From an uncultured Pseudodesulfovibrio sp. (GTDB taxonomy: Bacteria > Desulfobacterota > Desulfovibrionia > Desulfovibrionales > Desulfovibrionaceae), in NCBI RefSeq assembly GCF_963664965.1, contig NZ_OY761823.1, positions 382,001 to 446,000 of the forward strand: DNA of 64,000 nucleotides, written 5' to 3'. Position numbers and translations under genes: made by a program. The notes below the pieces were generated by a model. That model had not been told where the DNA came from. It ran no database searches and saw nothing but the letters and a program-made list of their open reading frames with translations. Below are positions 42,037 to 53,000 of the stretch, piece by piece. Every line of letters starts with the position of its first letter. Within the stretch, counting starts at the first letter, position 1.

Positions 42037-43398
42037 ATGACCCGCCCTCAATTTCCCGAGATCGCATGGTCCGGCTCCGGCACCGGCCCGCGCATTCTCG
42101 CCATCAACCCGTGGATTTTCGATTTTGCGGCCTTCAATGTCTGGTCCCGCCCGGTCGGACTGCTCGCCTGTCTCGACATGCTGCGGGGAGCCGGGGCGAC
42201 CGTAGCCCTCATGGACTGCCTCGACCGAACATGGGAAAACGTCAAATGGCCGAAACCGGGCAAGTATGCCACCGGCCATTATCCCAAGGAAGAACTGCCG
42301 CTGCCGGACGAATTGTCCTTCATGGACCGCCGCTACAGCCGCTACGGCCTGCCGCGCGACGTGGTCCGGGAAGCCCTCGCATCCCTCGATCCCGCACCGG
42401 ACGCGGTCATGGTCTCATCCATCATGACCTACTGGTACCCCGGCGCACTCGACGCCCTTTCCATGGCCGCGGAACTCTGGCCCGACGCTCCCCGTCTGCT
42501 GGGCGGCGGCTACGCCACACTCTGTTCCGAACACGCCGAGCAGCACGCCGACACCGACCTGATTCTGAAAGGGAGCCTCGAAATCCCGGCAAACTGGGCC
42601 GCACTCTGGAACCGGCTCGGGCACCCGGCCCCGCCCCTGCCGGACAACGCTGGGCTGTCCCTCGCCCTCGACCTGTACAACGCGCCGCGCTACGCCCCCA
42701 TCCTCGGATCACGCGGCTGCCCGTTCACCTGTGAATACTGCGCCAGCCACGCCCTGTATCCCGGCTTTACCCAAGGTGACCCGGAATCGATCCTTGCCTC
42801 CATCATGGCGGAATATGACCGCGGCGTCCGCGATTTCGCCTTTTACGACGACGCCCTGCTCGTGAATCCGGACCGCTGGCTCTGGCCCGTGCTCGACGCC
42901 ATCACGAAAAAACAGCTTGATCTCCGCCTGCACACACCCAACGCCATGCACATCCGCCGACTCTCCCCCGAAGTCTGCCAGCGGCTCAAGGCGGCTGGAC
43001 TCCACACGGTGCGCCTCGGTCTCGAGACCACGGATTTCGACCACCGCCACGACGTGAAGCTCACCCGTCAGGAGTGGGAAGACGGCGCACGAAATCTGGT
43101 TGAAGCGGGCTTCGACCTCGACGACATCGGCGTCTACATCCTTTTCGGCCTTCCGGGCCAGAATCTCGACAACGTCAAGGACGCCGTGCAACACGTCCGC
43201 GCCTTCGGGTTCCGGCCGCATCTGGCACACTACACCCCGATCCCCGGCAGCCCCATGTTTGAAGAAGCGTGCAAGGCCTCGCCCTATCCGCTCGCCGACG
43301 ACCCGCTGTTCCAGAACAATTCCATCTGGCCGTGCGTCACCGGCGGCTTCAACTGGGATGCGGCCAGACGCTGGAAAATGCTGCTGCACGGAGAGTAA
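42037..43398 (+). CDS. B12-binding-like radical SAM protein
   Basis: A 453-residue protein. The N-terminal 170 residues resemble a cobalamin-binding-like Rossmann domain (ILAINPWIFDFAAFNV, RPVGLLACLDMLRGAG). The radical SAM core follows with cluster ligands in GSRGCPFTCEYCASHALYPG (CxxxCxxC). EYDRGVRDFAFYDDALL and GLHTVRLGLETTDFDHRHDV come next, then GVYILFGLPGQNLDNVKDAV, as in many uncharacterised B12-radical SAM enzymes. The substrate cannot be assigned. Confidence 0.85.
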   Translation: MTRPQFPEIAWSGSGTGPRILAINPWIFDFAAFNVWSRPVGLLACLDMLRGAGATVALMDCLDRTWENVKWPKPGKYATGHYPKEELPLPDELSFMDRRYSRYGLPRDVVREALASLDPAPDAVMVSSIMTYWYPGALDALSMAAELWPDAPRLLGGGYATLCSEHAEQHADTDLILKGSLEIPANWAALWNRLGHPAPPLPDNAGLSLALDLYNAPRYAPILGSRGCPFTCEYCASHALYPGFTQGDPESILASIMAEYDRGVRDFAFYDDALLVNPDRWLWPVLDAITKKQLDLRLHTPNAMHIRRLSPEVCQRLKAAGLHTVRLGLETTDFDHRHDVKLTRQEWEDGARNLVEAGFDLDDIGVYILFGLPGQNLDNVKDAVQHVRAFGFRPHLAHYTPIPGSPMFEEACKASPYPLADDPLFQNNSIWPCVTGGFNWDAARRWKMLLHGE

Positions 43399-43459
43399 AC
43401 GGACAAACAGTCGTGTTCCGGCCTTTCGCTTTTCCCCGTCCCTGTGCTAGGCTCTTTCC

Positions 43460-44212
43460 ATGTCCAATCACGCTCTTGAAAATGCGGCAAAGGCACTGGC
43501 AAAAGCACAGTGCGCCATAGCCTTCACCGGCGCGGGAATCTCCGTGGAGTCGGGCATCCCGCCGTTTCGCGGTCCCGGCGGCGTCTGGTCCAGATACGAC
43601 CCGGACAAATTCGAAAAGAGCTATTTCAAACGCCATCCACAGGAAGTCTGGCCGCTGCTCAAGGAAATCTTTTTCGACATGCTGGGCAAGGCCAAGCCCA
43701 ATGCGGCCCACTACGCACTGGCCAAGCTGGAGGCGGAAGGAAAACTCGCGGCCGTGGTGACGCAGAACATCGACGGCCTGCATCAGGCCGCAGGAAGCAG
43801 GACCGTGTACGAGTACCACGGCTCGACCCGGCGTATGCAGTGCCTCGACTGCCGGGAGTTTTTCGACACGCCGTCCATTTCGCTGGACAGACTGCCGCCG
43901 CCCTGCCCCAAATGCGGCGGACTGCTCAAACCGGATTTCGTCTTTTTTTCCGAAGCCATCCCTCTTGATGTGCACATGGAAGCCACGGCACTGGCAAAGC
44001 AGAGCGACCTCTGCCTGATCGTCGGAACAGGCGGACAGGTCATGCCAGCGGGCCGCATTCCGTATATAGTAAAAAACGCGGGCGGCACGATCATCGAGAT
44101 CAATCTCTACGAATCGGACTACAGCTACCGCACCAGCGACTACTATCTGGAAGGAAAGGCAGGCACACTTCTGCCCATGCTTATCGAAAAGTTATCGGAA
44201 TTTCAAAGCTGA
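43460..44212 (+). CDS. NAD-dependent protein deacylase (sirtuin)
   Basis: Removes acyl groups from lysines, consuming NAD. The 250 residues carry AFTGAGISVESGIPPFRG (NAD loop), VVTQNIDGLHQAAGSR, the catalytic His in YEYHGSTRRMQC, zinc ligands CLDC and CPKC, and LKPDFVFFSEAIP and VGTGGQVMPAG. Tyr and Arg common in CobB-type desuccinylases were not checked position by position. It is 61 bases after the radical SAM gene. Confidence 0.94.
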   Translation: MSNHALENAAKALAKAQCAIAFTGAGISVESGIPPFRGPGGVWSRYDPDKFEKSYFKRHPQEVWPLLKEIFFDMLGKAKPNAAHYALAKLEAEGKLAAVVTQNIDGLHQAAGSRTVYEYHGSTRRMQCLDCREFFDTPSISLDRLPPPCPKCGGLLKPDFVFFSEAIPLDVHMEATALAKQSDLCLIVGTGGQVMPAGRIPYIVKNAGGTIIEINLYESDYSYRTSDYYLEGKAGTLLPMLIEKLSEFQS

Positions 44213-44238
44213 TATTAATCAACAGAGTATCAAGACCA

Positions 44239-44955
44239 TCAGCTCATTTCAGGCTCGCTTTTCCACGCAAAGAGCGGGTTCAGCGGCTTCATGTTCACAA
44301 AGTCCACCCGCACGGCGGTAAAGGCTCCGGCAAAAGGCGGATACAGCCATGAGTTGATCTTGCTGCGGAGTCCGGGACGTCCCCATGTCTGCATGGGACC
44401 GGGCAGCACGGACCGGGCGATGGTGGGCGAAAACCCCGTGGCCTTTCGGATCAGGTCCTGCATCTCGCACCACGTAAACCAATTCGCCTTGCTCAGGGTG
44501 GAGTCCGAGGAGCGGACGTTCATGGAATAATACAGGGAATTCTTGTTCAGGAATCCGATGAGCATCCCTTTCTCGGCCACACGGGCGGCCTCGGCCAGCA
44601 TGGCCTCGGGGTCAGCAGTGAATTCGAGCACGGTCCAGAGATAGGCATAGTCGAATTCGTTTTCGGAGAACGGCAGAAGCTCGCCGTCTCCGATATGGAG
44701 ATCAGCCCGATTGGCGAGCCGGTTCCGCGCCACCATGATCATTTCCGGGCTTTTGTCGATGCCGGAGACATCAAATCCCATCTGGTACAGCGTCTCAAGG
44801 AACAGTCCGGTTCCACAGCCGACCTCAAGCAGCTTGTGCCTGCGCCGGGGCCAGCCCGCAAGCACAACCTGCAACAGCCGCACTTCCCGATCAAGGGCAA
44901 ACTGCCCTTCGGGTGTGCTGAACCACTGTTCATATTTTTCCGGATTCCACGCCAT
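44239..44955 (-). CDS. SAM-dependent class I methyltransferase
   Basis: A protein of about 238 residues starting MAWNPEKYEQWFSTPEGQFA. Motif I is LLEVGCGTGLFLETL. The acidic post-I residue is in DVSGIDKSPEMI, and FDYAYLWTVLEF follows. The fold is that of UbiE/MenG-like methyltransferases. The start at 44955 is chosen from the family-typical opening; an open frame extends to 45012. The substrate is not known. It lies between the NtrX-like regulator upstream (same strand) and the sirtuin gene, which converges on it. Confidence 0.85.
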   Translation of the reverse strand: MAWNPEKYEQWFSTPEGQFALDREVRLLQVVLAGWPRRRHKLLEVGCGTGLFLETLYQMGFDVSGIDKSPEMIMVARNRLANRADLHIGDGELLPFSENEFDYAYLWTVLEFTADPEAMLAEAARVAEKGMLIGFLNKNSLYYSMNVRSSDSTLSKANWFTWCEMQDLIRKATGFSPTIARSVLPGPMQTWGRPGLRSKINSWLYPPFAGAFTAVRVDFVNMKPLNPLFAWKSEPEMS

Positions 44956-45047
44956 GACGCTGCCAGCCTTTCCCCTCAAAAACATACTGTCTACTCTGCC
45001 AAGTATGGTCATCCCGCCAGAGCGTGTAAAGAGGCAACGGTAAAAAT

Positions 45048-46469
45048 CTAATCCGTCTGGATCTTGTACGCCTTGAGCTTGCGGTAGAGGGAACTGCGCT
45101 CCAGCCCGACGGCCTTGGCAAGCTGTGAGATATTGCCCTCGAATTCCCGGAGCTTGGCCTCAAGGAACTTGGCCTCGAACTCGGCCCGAGCCTGCTTGAG
45201 ATCGTCCGGCCCATCCGCGATAATGGCTTCATACATTTCCGACTCACCCGCTTCCTGCCTCACCTCTTCCGACGCTGCCGCAGCCGGGACCGCAGATACA
45301 CCGGACAGGAACTCCGGCGGAAGCCGATCTGCCGAAACCGTCTCCCCGGCATACATGATGAACATGCGTTCCACGAAATTCTTCAGCTCACGCACATTTC
45401 CGGGCCATTGATAGTTTTTGAGTGTTTCCAATGCCCCGGAATCAAAAGAAATTGGTTTAAAACCATGCTGTCGCACCAACATCTCGACAAAGTCGTTGAT
45501 GAGCAGCGTGACATCCCCGGCCCGTTCCCGCAGGGGCGGCACTTCGAGCGGGAACACCTTGAGGCGGTAATACAAGTCCTCACGAAAATTCCCGGCCTCG
45601 ATCTCACCAAGCAAATCCTTGTTGGTCGCGGCAATCACGCGCACGTCAACCCGAATCGTCTTTCGCCCGCCCACATGCTCGAACGACTGCTCCTGCAAGA
45701 TACGCAGTATCTTTGCCTGCGTCTTGAGGCTCATGTCCCCGATCTCGTCAAGGAACAGGGTACCGCCGTTCGCCAGCTCGAACTTGCCTTCCTGCGCCCT
45801 GTCAGCTCCGGTAAACGCGCCCTTTTCATGGCCGAACAATTCGCTTTCGATGAGTTCTTCCGGGATGGCCGCGCAGTTGACCGCCACCAGTGGCTTGTCA
45901 CTGCGGCCTGATTGATTGTGGATGGAACGGGCCACGATTTCCTTGCCGGTTCCGTTCTCCCCGGTAATCAGCACCCACGAATCCGTGGGAGCGACCCGGG
46001 AAATAACGTCGTTGAGCAAAGCGATCGGTCCGGACTCACCGGTCAGCTTGATAGGCTGTTCCGTGCTGATGCGCGTCTTGAGCGCGAGGTTTTCCTGACG
46101 CAGACGGGAAAATTCTATGGCATTGCGCGTGGCCACCACCACCTTTTCCAGTGACAGCGGCTTTTCTATGAAATCGAAGGCACCGATCTTGAGCGCCTTG
46201 ACCGCGGTCTCAATGGTACCGTGACCGGAAATCATGATGACAGGAAGCCCTTCATGATCCTTGGTGATGTTCTCCAGCACTTCCAGCCCGTCCATACCGG
46301 GCAGCCAGATATCGAGGAACACCATGTCCGGTATGTCCGTGCCAAGCAGTTCAAGCCCCTGCTCGCCGGACTCGGCCTCCACCACATCATGGCCGTCATC
46401 CTCAAGGATGCCCCGCAAAGAGAAACGGATGCCTTCTTCGTCATCTATGATAAGTATCTGCCCGCCCAT
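45048..46469 (-). CDS. NtrX-like sigma-54 response regulator
   Basis: A 473-residue regulator. The receiver has D53 in MVFLDIWLPGMDG. The IWLP after the Asp is typical of NtrX. The AAA+ domain has GENGTGKEIVAR, canonical GAFTGA, and TLFLDEIGDM. The C terminus ends in a Fis helix-turn-helix (LAKAVGLERSSLYRKLKAYK). No kinase (NtrY) is adjacent in this window. The ATG start at 46469 is the one used. The 218 bases upstream hold a hairpin (GCACCTTCGGC/GCCGAAGGTCC) and the mltD terminator. Confidence 0.9.
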   Translation of the reverse strand: MGGQILIIDDEEGIRFSLRGILEDDGHDVVEAESGEQGLELLGTDIPDMVFLDIWLPGMDGLEVLENITKDHEGLPVIMISGHGTIETAVKALKIGAFDFIEKPLSLEKVVVATRNAIEFSRLRQENLALKTRISTEQPIKLTGESGPIALLNDVISRVAPTDSWVLITGENGTGKEIVARSIHNQSGRSDKPLVAVNCAAIPEELIESELFGHEKGAFTGADRAQEGKFELANGGTLFLDEIGDMSLKTQAKILRILQEQSFEHVGGRKTIRVDVRVIAATNKDLLGEIEAGNFREDLYYRLKVFPLEVPPLRERAGDVTLLINDFVEMLVRQHGFKPISFDSGALETLKNYQWPGNVRELKNFVERMFIMYAGETVSADRLPPEFLSGVSAVPAAAASEEVRQEAGESEMYEAIIADGPDDLKQARAEFEAKFLEAKLREFEGNISQLAKAVGLERSSLYRKLKAYKIQTD

Positions 46470-46624
46470 CTGTGCTCCGGTATGGTGAATGAACCAATGA
46501 AATCAACAGCCGATTCCCTGTCATAAATGACTGCGGCAATTGATTCAAGGAATTTGCCTCCTATGACTCAAGAACCACTCGGCACCTTCGGCGGGTGAGG
46601 CTGCCGAAGGTCCGGCTCGGGCAA

Positions 46625-46663
46625 AGAAAAAACGGCGCATGCTCAATGAGCGTGCGCCGTTTG
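46625..46663 (-). terminator. Intrinsic terminator after the transglycosylase gene
   Basis: On the minus strand, AAACGGCGCACGCTCA pairs with TGAGCATGCGCCGTTT (one mismatch) and is followed by TTTTCTTT. It lies 26 bases past the stop at 46689. Confidence 0.75.
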
Positions 46664-46688
46664 CTGATCTAATTCGGGTGTTGACGTT

Positions 46689-48287
46689 CTACTGAACGTA
46701 GACCTTCAGGCGCTGGCCCGCGTAAATGGTGCTTCTGGAATTCAGGGTGTTCCACTTGCGGAGTTCGCTGATGGTCACGCCGAACTTGCGGGCGATGGAC
46801 GTCAGGTTGTCGCCTCGGCGGACCTTGTAACGGACGAGCTGCGTCTTGACCTTACCCGCGTCCTTGACGGCCTGCTTGGTGGCCGCGCCGGAATTATTCG
46901 GGATGTACAGCTTCTGGCCGACCTTGAGACGGCTGGAGCGGAGTCCGTTGGAACGCTTGACCGTGGAAACCGTAGTGCCGAACTTTCTGGAGATGGACCA
47001 GAGGGTGTCGCCGTTACGCACGATATAATTGCCACGTTTGGCAGCAATGGCGCGGGTCTTGGACCTTGAAGCAGGGCGGGATGCCGCGACCTTGCGGCTG
47101 TTTCCGCTGCCCGGAACCATCACGTACTGACCGGGGCGCAGGTTATTGGAACGGGTGTTGTTGACTTTCTTGAGCACCGAGACCGGCACACGGTAGCGGC
47201 GGGAAATGCGCCACCATGAGTCGCCGTTGCGTACACGATGACGGGTGTAGCCCGCATACGGACGGGAACCGGGATCGGCCAGATAGGCCATCATCTTGTC
47301 GGCCTTGCCCACGGGCAGGTAGGCGGTGGCCTCCATGTGCGGCGGGCTGACCTGACGGCGAAACGCCGGGTTGTGGCGATGAAATTCGCTCCACGACATG
47401 CCACCGGCCCGCGCAAGGGCGAGCAGATCGGTGCCGCCGGGAACCTTGACCGGAACGATCTCCTCTTCCATGTCCCATGAGACGGGCTTGAAACCGAGGG
47501 TGTCGAGGTTCTGGAAAATCTTGGAAATGGCGATGAACTTGGGAACATAATGGCGCGTCTCGGTCTTGAGGCGCGTGCGGCGCGGCAGTTTGCGGTTCTT
47601 CTTGGTCAGCTCGAAGAAATCGTTGACCCCGGCCTTTTTCAGTGCGCGGGAAATCTTGCCTTCACCGGCATTGTACGCGGCAAGGGCGAGATACCAGTCT
47701 CCAAACCTGTCATAGAGGTCCCGGAGATGGCGGGCGGCCGCATCAGTGGACTTGTAGGGGTCGCGGCGTTCGTCGATCCACCAATCGGACTTGAGACCGT
47801 AAAGACGGCCCGTGCCTTTCATGAACTGCCACATTCCGCCTGCACCGGCCCACGAATAGGCCCGGACGTTGTATCCGGACTCCGTGAACGGCAGCAGCAC
47901 GAGATCCTGCGGCAGGCCGTACTTGGTGAATACGCGGCGAACATGCGGCAGATACGGCTGGGAACGTTCCAGCCAGCGCGTCATGGTCTTGCGCGCCTTG
48001 TGAGTGAAATAGGTGAAATATTTTTCGACTTCCTTGGTCTCGTGGGCCTCGAGATCAAAGAGGAGACCGAAGCGGGCGTTCAGCACTGCCTGCTCGGTTT
48101 CAGTCAGGTCGTCATCGGCGTCGGGAGTAGCCGCAACCTCCGGCTCAAGGGCCTCGGCGTCGGCAGGAACCTCGCTCTCGGCGGGTTCGGACAAAGTGGT
48201 GTCAACCGGCTTCTTGTAACAACCGGCCAGCATGCCGGCCGCCAGCAAGGCGACAAGAAACAGGCGCAACGATTTGAATACTTCCAA
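46689..48287 (-). CDS. MltD-like membrane-bound lytic transglycosylase with LysM repeats
   Basis: Cleaves glycan strands in the periplasm. The lipoprotein signal LFLVALLAAGMLAGC ends in a lipobox. A family 23 (SLT) domain follows, with the catalytic Glu in LPFTESGYNVRAYSWAGAGG and the partner YNAGEGKISRAL. Three LysM domains follow: RVRNGDSWWRISRRY, IVRNGDTLWSISRKFG and KVRRGDNLTSIARKFG. The start is taken as TTG at 48287 because GGAGG sits five bases upstream; the upstream in-frame ATG at 48320 lacks one. The acidic linker after the signal is unusually Ala/Glu rich. Confidence 0.88.
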   Translation of the reverse strand: MEVFKSLRLFLVALLAAGMLAGCYKKPVDTTLSEPAESEVPADAEALEPEVAATPDADDDLTETEQAVLNARFGLLFDLEAHETKEVEKYFTYFTHKARKTMTRWLERSQPYLPHVRRVFTKYGLPQDLVLLPFTESGYNVRAYSWAGAGGMWQFMKGTGRLYGLKSDWWIDERRDPYKSTDAAARHLRDLYDRFGDWYLALAAYNAGEGKISRALKKAGVNDFFELTKKNRKLPRRTRLKTETRHYVPKFIAISKIFQNLDTLGFKPVSWDMEEEIVPVKVPGGTDLLALARAGGMSWSEFHRHNPAFRRQVSPPHMEATAYLPVGKADKMMAYLADPGSRPYAGYTRHRVRNGDSWWRISRRYRVPVSVLKKVNNTRSNNLRPGQYVMVPGSGNSRKVAASRPASRSKTRAIAAKRGNYIVRNGDTLWSISRKFGTTVSTVKRSNGLRSSRLKVGQKLYIPNNSGAATKQAVKDAGKVKTQLVRYKVRRGDNLTSIARKFGVTISELRKWNTLNSRSTIYAGQRLKVYVQ

Positions 48288-48646
48288 ATTTTCCTCCGGC
48301 TTCCTGCATTTCGTTATCAAAAAAAAATGAACGTGGGAAGTCTAGAAAAAGTCTTAATGTCTAAAAATGGTGTGCTTATCAGCTATCCCACCTTGCGGCG
48401 GATTGCAATAGCGCGCTAAAACCCCTACATAGGCGCTTCGCAAAACGCAACCATGTGCAGGTTGCCGACAGCGGCCCGATTGTGTCACTTTTTCCAAAAG
48501 CCATTTCGCCGCGCCCGTAACCATACGCCGAGCCTGCTTTTTTCTGGACATCACACTCGAATCCGGCGTCACAACCTGCACAACGAATATCTTTCAACCC
48601 TGAGCATGTGCAGTTTCCGGCTGCACTTTTTACACAAGGAATCACG
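48288..48646. other. Intergenic region without a recognised gene
   Basis: About 360 bases between divergent genes. It contains an A8 tract near 48320 and short CG-rich segments. No convincing RNA gene, coding frame with a ribosome binding site, or repeat was seen. Confidence 0.5.
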
Positions 48647-49405
48647 ATGCAGAACAACAACCGGGGCAAAAAAGACGGAAAAACCTATGTCGTCGGCAAC
48701 AAGCCGGTCATGGAACTCCTCAGGGACGACCCTTCACGAGTGGACTTCGTCGCGTTCAGAAAAGGGAAGCACGACAAACACCTCGAAGAAGTGCTGGCCC
48801 TGTGCAAGGCCCAGAACGTCCCGTTCAAGTCCGTTTCCACCAAGGACCTCGACTTCATGTACCGGGGCAATCATCAGGGCATTGCCGCACGATGCGCCGC
48901 CCTGTCCTACACCCCGCTGGAGACCATGCTCGAGACCGCGCCCGACGCACCCCTGCCGCTCATCATCGCGCTCGACCAGGTGCAGGACACCGGTAATGTC
49001 GGCGTGCTCGCCCGCACCCTCTACGCCCTCGGCGGCGCAGGCCTGATCGTCTGCCAGCACCACGGCGCTTACCTCGGCGCAGGAGCCGTCCGCTCCAGCG
49101 CGGGCGCGCTCAACAAGCTGCCGGTAGCCAAGGTCGGCAACATGGCCAACGCCATCAAGGACGCCGTGAACTATGACTATACAGTATACTGCGCCCGCGC
49201 CGGCCAGAACTCGCTCGACGCCTACACAGCGGACCTCGAGACCCCGGCGGTGCTCATCCTCGGCAACGAGGAAAAAGGCATTCGTCCCGGCGTCGCCAAG
49301 TTCTCCCACCACAGCATCCAGATTCCCTTCCTGCGCGAATTCGATTCCCTCAACGTGGCACAGGCCGGAGCCATTCTCGTCTCGGAGTTCGCGAAGCGGC
49401 TGTAA
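48647..49405 (+). CDS. TrmH/SpoU-family rRNA 2'-O-methyltransferase (RlmB-like)
   Basis: Methylates a ribose 2'-OH, most likely G2251 of 23S rRNA as RlmB. The 252 residues have the small N-terminal substrate domain (YVVGNKPVMELL). The SPOUT knot motifs are LIIALDQVQDTGNVGVLART, AGAVRSSAGALNKLPVAKV, LILGNEEKGI and FDSLNVAQAGAILVSEF. The ATG at 48647 has AAGGA upstream. Confidence 0.9.
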   Translation: MQNNNRGKKDGKTYVVGNKPVMELLRDDPSRVDFVAFRKGKHDKHLEEVLALCKAQNVPFKSVSTKDLDFMYRGNHQGIAARCAALSYTPLETMLETAPDAPLPLIIALDQVQDTGNVGVLARTLYALGGAGLIVCQHHGAYLGAGAVRSSAGALNKLPVAKVGNMANAIKDAVNYDYTVYCARAGQNSLDAYTADLETPAVLILGNEEKGIRPGVAKFSHHSIQIPFLREFDSLNVAQAGAILVSEFAKRL

Positions 49406-49442
49406 AACCGACAGCACATACCGCATCAGATGACATTGAACA

Positions 49443-49475
49443 AACGCCCCTCGGATAATAGAGGGGCGTTTTTTT
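49443..49475 (+). terminator. Intrinsic terminator after the methyltransferase
   Basis: AACGCCCCTC pairs with GAGGGGCGTT around an eight-base loop and is followed by T5. The remainder of 49476-49748 holds nothing recognisable apart from presumed promoter sequence for the downstream operon. Confidence 0.9.
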
Positions 49476-49748
49476 CGTAAAAAGCCTTTCCTCCTCCGCC
49501 TTTTCCCTCCAAACCAGTCCGCCATTTCGCCCCGGTTTTATTGCCCCACCCCGGCGTGGGTGCAAAACTGTGGTAAAGAAATTCCATTATGTCTATTTAG
49601 GCATATTACTAAGCATATCAATACAATAGGTTACAAAATCCAGCCCGAAAAGAGGCTGTGCAAGACCTGCGAAAAGACCGGATTTTTTGCCTGTTTACCT
49701 CAGAGCGTCCATAAAAAGGACAACTGAAGAAATGTAAGAGGTACGCTT

Positions 49749-49979
49749 ATGCGCCAATTCAACAACCAGAGTTCGGCTGTCTCCACGGCCCCCGCACGGC
49801 CCTTTTCCGGGCTGGGTTTCGCCATGGAGTCCGTCAGCGCCGCAGCACAGGAGATGACTGTCGTCTACTTCCGTCAAGATGACGGGGGCGACGTCTTTTC
49901 CGTGATGCCGACACTTGTCGCGCAGCCGAGCGGCTACTTACTGCTTGTGGCACTGGGCCGCGAGATTCGCGGGCGATGA
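49749..49979 (+). CDS. Hypothetical 76-residue leader protein of the formate dehydrogenase operon
   Basis: The open frame starts MRQFNNQSSAVSTAPARPFS and ends LLLVALGREIRGR. AGAGG lies about seven bases before the ATG, and the stop is 26 bases before fdhA. It contains an acidic stretch (YFRQDDGGDVF) and no signal peptide, cysteine motif or known domain. Its tight position before fdhA makes expression likely, but conservation is untested. It could be a small regulatory or accessory protein, or a chance frame in GC-rich DNA. Confidence 0.4.
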   Translation: MRQFNNQSSAVSTAPARPFSGLGFAMESVSAAAQEMTVVYFRQDDGGDVFSVMPTLVAQPSGYLLLVALGREIRGR

Positions 49980-50004
49980 CCCGCAGTTAACATCAGGAGG
50001 TCGA

Positions 50005-53000
50005 ATGCATACCAATCGTAGAAACTTCCTCAAGCTCTCCGCTGTCGCGGCCACGGCCACGGCTTTCGGCGGACTCGGGCTTGGCTGCACCCCCAAGGCG
50101 AAGATCGCCGACCGGGCCGCCGCCATGTCGCCGAAGTGGAGCAAACAGACCACCAGCGCATGCTGCTACTGTGCAGTCGGCTGCGGTCTCGTCGTCAACA
50201 CGTCCCTCAAGGACAACCGGGCCATCAACGTCGAAGGCGACCCGGACCATCCCGTCAACGAAGGTTCCCTGTGTGCCAAGGGCGCGTCCATCTGGCAGCT
50301 CGCCGAGAATGACCGCCGCCCGGATTCCGTGCTGTACCGCGCACCCTATTCTTCCAAATTCCAGAAAATCTCCCTGCACAAGGCACTGGAGATGATCGCT
50401 GAACGGGTCAAGAAAACCCGCGACGAGACCTTCACCCGCACCAATGCAAAGGGTCAGGTCGTCAACCGCTGCGACGGCATCGCCTCGCTCGGTTCCGCCG
50501 CTCTCGACAACGAGGAGTGCTGGGCCTACCAGACAATGCTCCGCAGCCTCGGCCTGGTGTACATAGAGCATCAGGCGCGTATCTGACACAGCGCAACTGT
50601 TGCGGCTCTGGCAGAGTCGTTCGGACGCGGTGCGATGACCAATCACTGGATCGATATCCAGAACGCTGATTGCATTCTCATAATGGGCAGTAACGCTGCC
50701 GAAAACCATCCCATTTCCTTCAAGTGGGTGACCAAGGCGCAGGAAAAGGGCGCGACCCTGATCCACGTCGATCCCCGTTTCACCAGAACATCGGCCAAGG
50801 CCGACATGCACGCGAACATCCGCTCCGGATCGGATATTGCGGTCCTCGGCGGCATGATCAAGTACATTCTGGACAAGGACCTCATTTTCAAGGAATACGT
50901 GGTCAACTACACCAACGCCTCCTTCATCATCGGTGACGATTATGAATTCAACGACGGTGTGTTCGCAGGCTACGATCCCAAGACCCAGACATACGACAAG
51001 TCCAAATGGGCATTCGCCATGGATGCCAAGGGCAACCCCAAAAAGGACCCGACCCTCAAGGACCCCAGATGCGTCTACCAGATGCTCAAGCAGCATTACG
51101 AACGGTACAATCTGGATGAAGTCTCCAAGATCTCCGGCATGCCCAAGGACAAACTCGTCGCCCTGTACGAGACCTACGCAGCCACCGGCAAGTCCAACAA
51201 GGCCGGTACCATCATGTACGCAATGGGCTGGACCCAGCACACCGTCGGCGTGCAGAACATCCGCTCCATGGCCATGATCCAGCTGCTGCTCGGCAACATC
51301 GGTATCGCCGGTGGCGGCGTCAACGCACTGCGCGGCGAATCCAACGTTCAGGGTTCTACCGACCATTGCCTGCTGTACCACATCCTGCCCGGTTACCTGA
51401 AAACTCCCAAGGCGTCCCAGCCCACGTTCGATGCCTACAACAAGGCGTACACTCCGGTCTCCAACGACCCGATGTCCGCCAACTGGTGGTCCAACTATCC
51501 CAAGTATTCGGCCTCGCTCCTCAAGGCCATGTGGATGGATGAAGACCCAGCAGACTCCTACCAGTACCTGCCGCGCCTCGACTCCGGCTCGGCCCGCGAA
51601 TACTCGTGGCTGACCCTGTTCGACAAGATGAGCAAGGGCCAGTTCAAGGGGCTGTTCGCATGGGGCATGAACCCGGCCTGTTCCGGTGCCAACTCCAACA
51701 AGACCAGAGAGGCCATGGCCGAACTGGACTGGCTGGTCAACGTCAACATCTTCCCCAACGAAACCGGCTGGTTCTGGGAAGGTCCCGGCATGGACCCCAA
51801 AAAGATCAAGACCGAAGTCTTCTTCCTGCCCTGTGCAGTCTCCATTGAGAAGGAAGGCTCCATCACCAACTCCGGCCGCTGGATGCAGTGGCGCTACAAG
51901 GGACCCGACGCACCGCACGGCCTCAAGCCGGACGGCGACCTCATGTACGAACTGATGAACGAAATTCGCGACCTGTACAAAAAGGAAGGCGGCGTCCACA
52001 CCGACCCGATCACCAAGCTGTCATGGGACGGCATTGCCACCAACGGCATCTTCGACCCGCACAAGACAGCCAAGCTCATCAACGGCTTCTTCACCCGCGA
52101 CATCGAGGTCAAGGGCAAGCAGTTCAAGAAGGGCGATCAGGTGCCGAGTTTCGCATACCTCCAGGCCGACGGTTCCACGACCTCGGGCAACTGGCTGTAC
52201 TGCAACTCCTACACCGCCAAGGGCAACATGGCCGCACGCCGCAGCCTCGCCCAAACTGAAGAACAGGCGAAGATCGGCCTGTACCCGAACTTCTCGTGGT
52301 GCTGGCCCGTCAACCGCCGCATCCTGTACAACAGAGCGTCCGTCGACCTTCAGGGCAAGCCGTGGAACCCGGAAAAGCCGGTCATCGAATGGACCGGTCC
52401 CAAGACCAAGTGGAAGGGCGACGTGCCCGACGGCGGCTGGGCTCCGGGCACCAAGTACGCATTCATCATGCGTAAGCACGGCTTCGGCCAGCTGTTCGGC
52501 CCGGGCCGCGCAGACGGTCCGCTGCCCGAATACTACGAACCGCTGGAATGTCCGGTGAAGTCACACCCGTTCTCCAGCACATTGCACAACCCCACCGCCC
52601 TTTCCTTCGAATCGGAAGAAAAGGCCGTGTGCAACCCCAAGTTCCCGTTCATCGGCACCACCTACCGTGTCACCGAACACTGGCAGACCGGTCTCATGAC
52701 CCGTAACTGCGACTGGCTCACCGAGTGTGAACCGCAGGTGTTTGTGGAAATGAGCCCGGAACTTGCGGAACTCAGGGGAATCGAAAACGGTGAAAAGGTC
52801 ATGGTTGATTCGGTCCGCGGCTCCATCTGGGCCAAGGCCATCGTGACCAAGCGGCTGAGGCCGTTCACCATTCAGGGTGCAACCGTCCATCAGGTCGGCC
52901 TGCCCTGGCACTTCGGCTGGACATGGCCCAAGGACGGCGGCGATTCTGCCAATATCCTGACCCCGTCCGTCGGTGACCCGAACACCGGCATCCCTGAAAC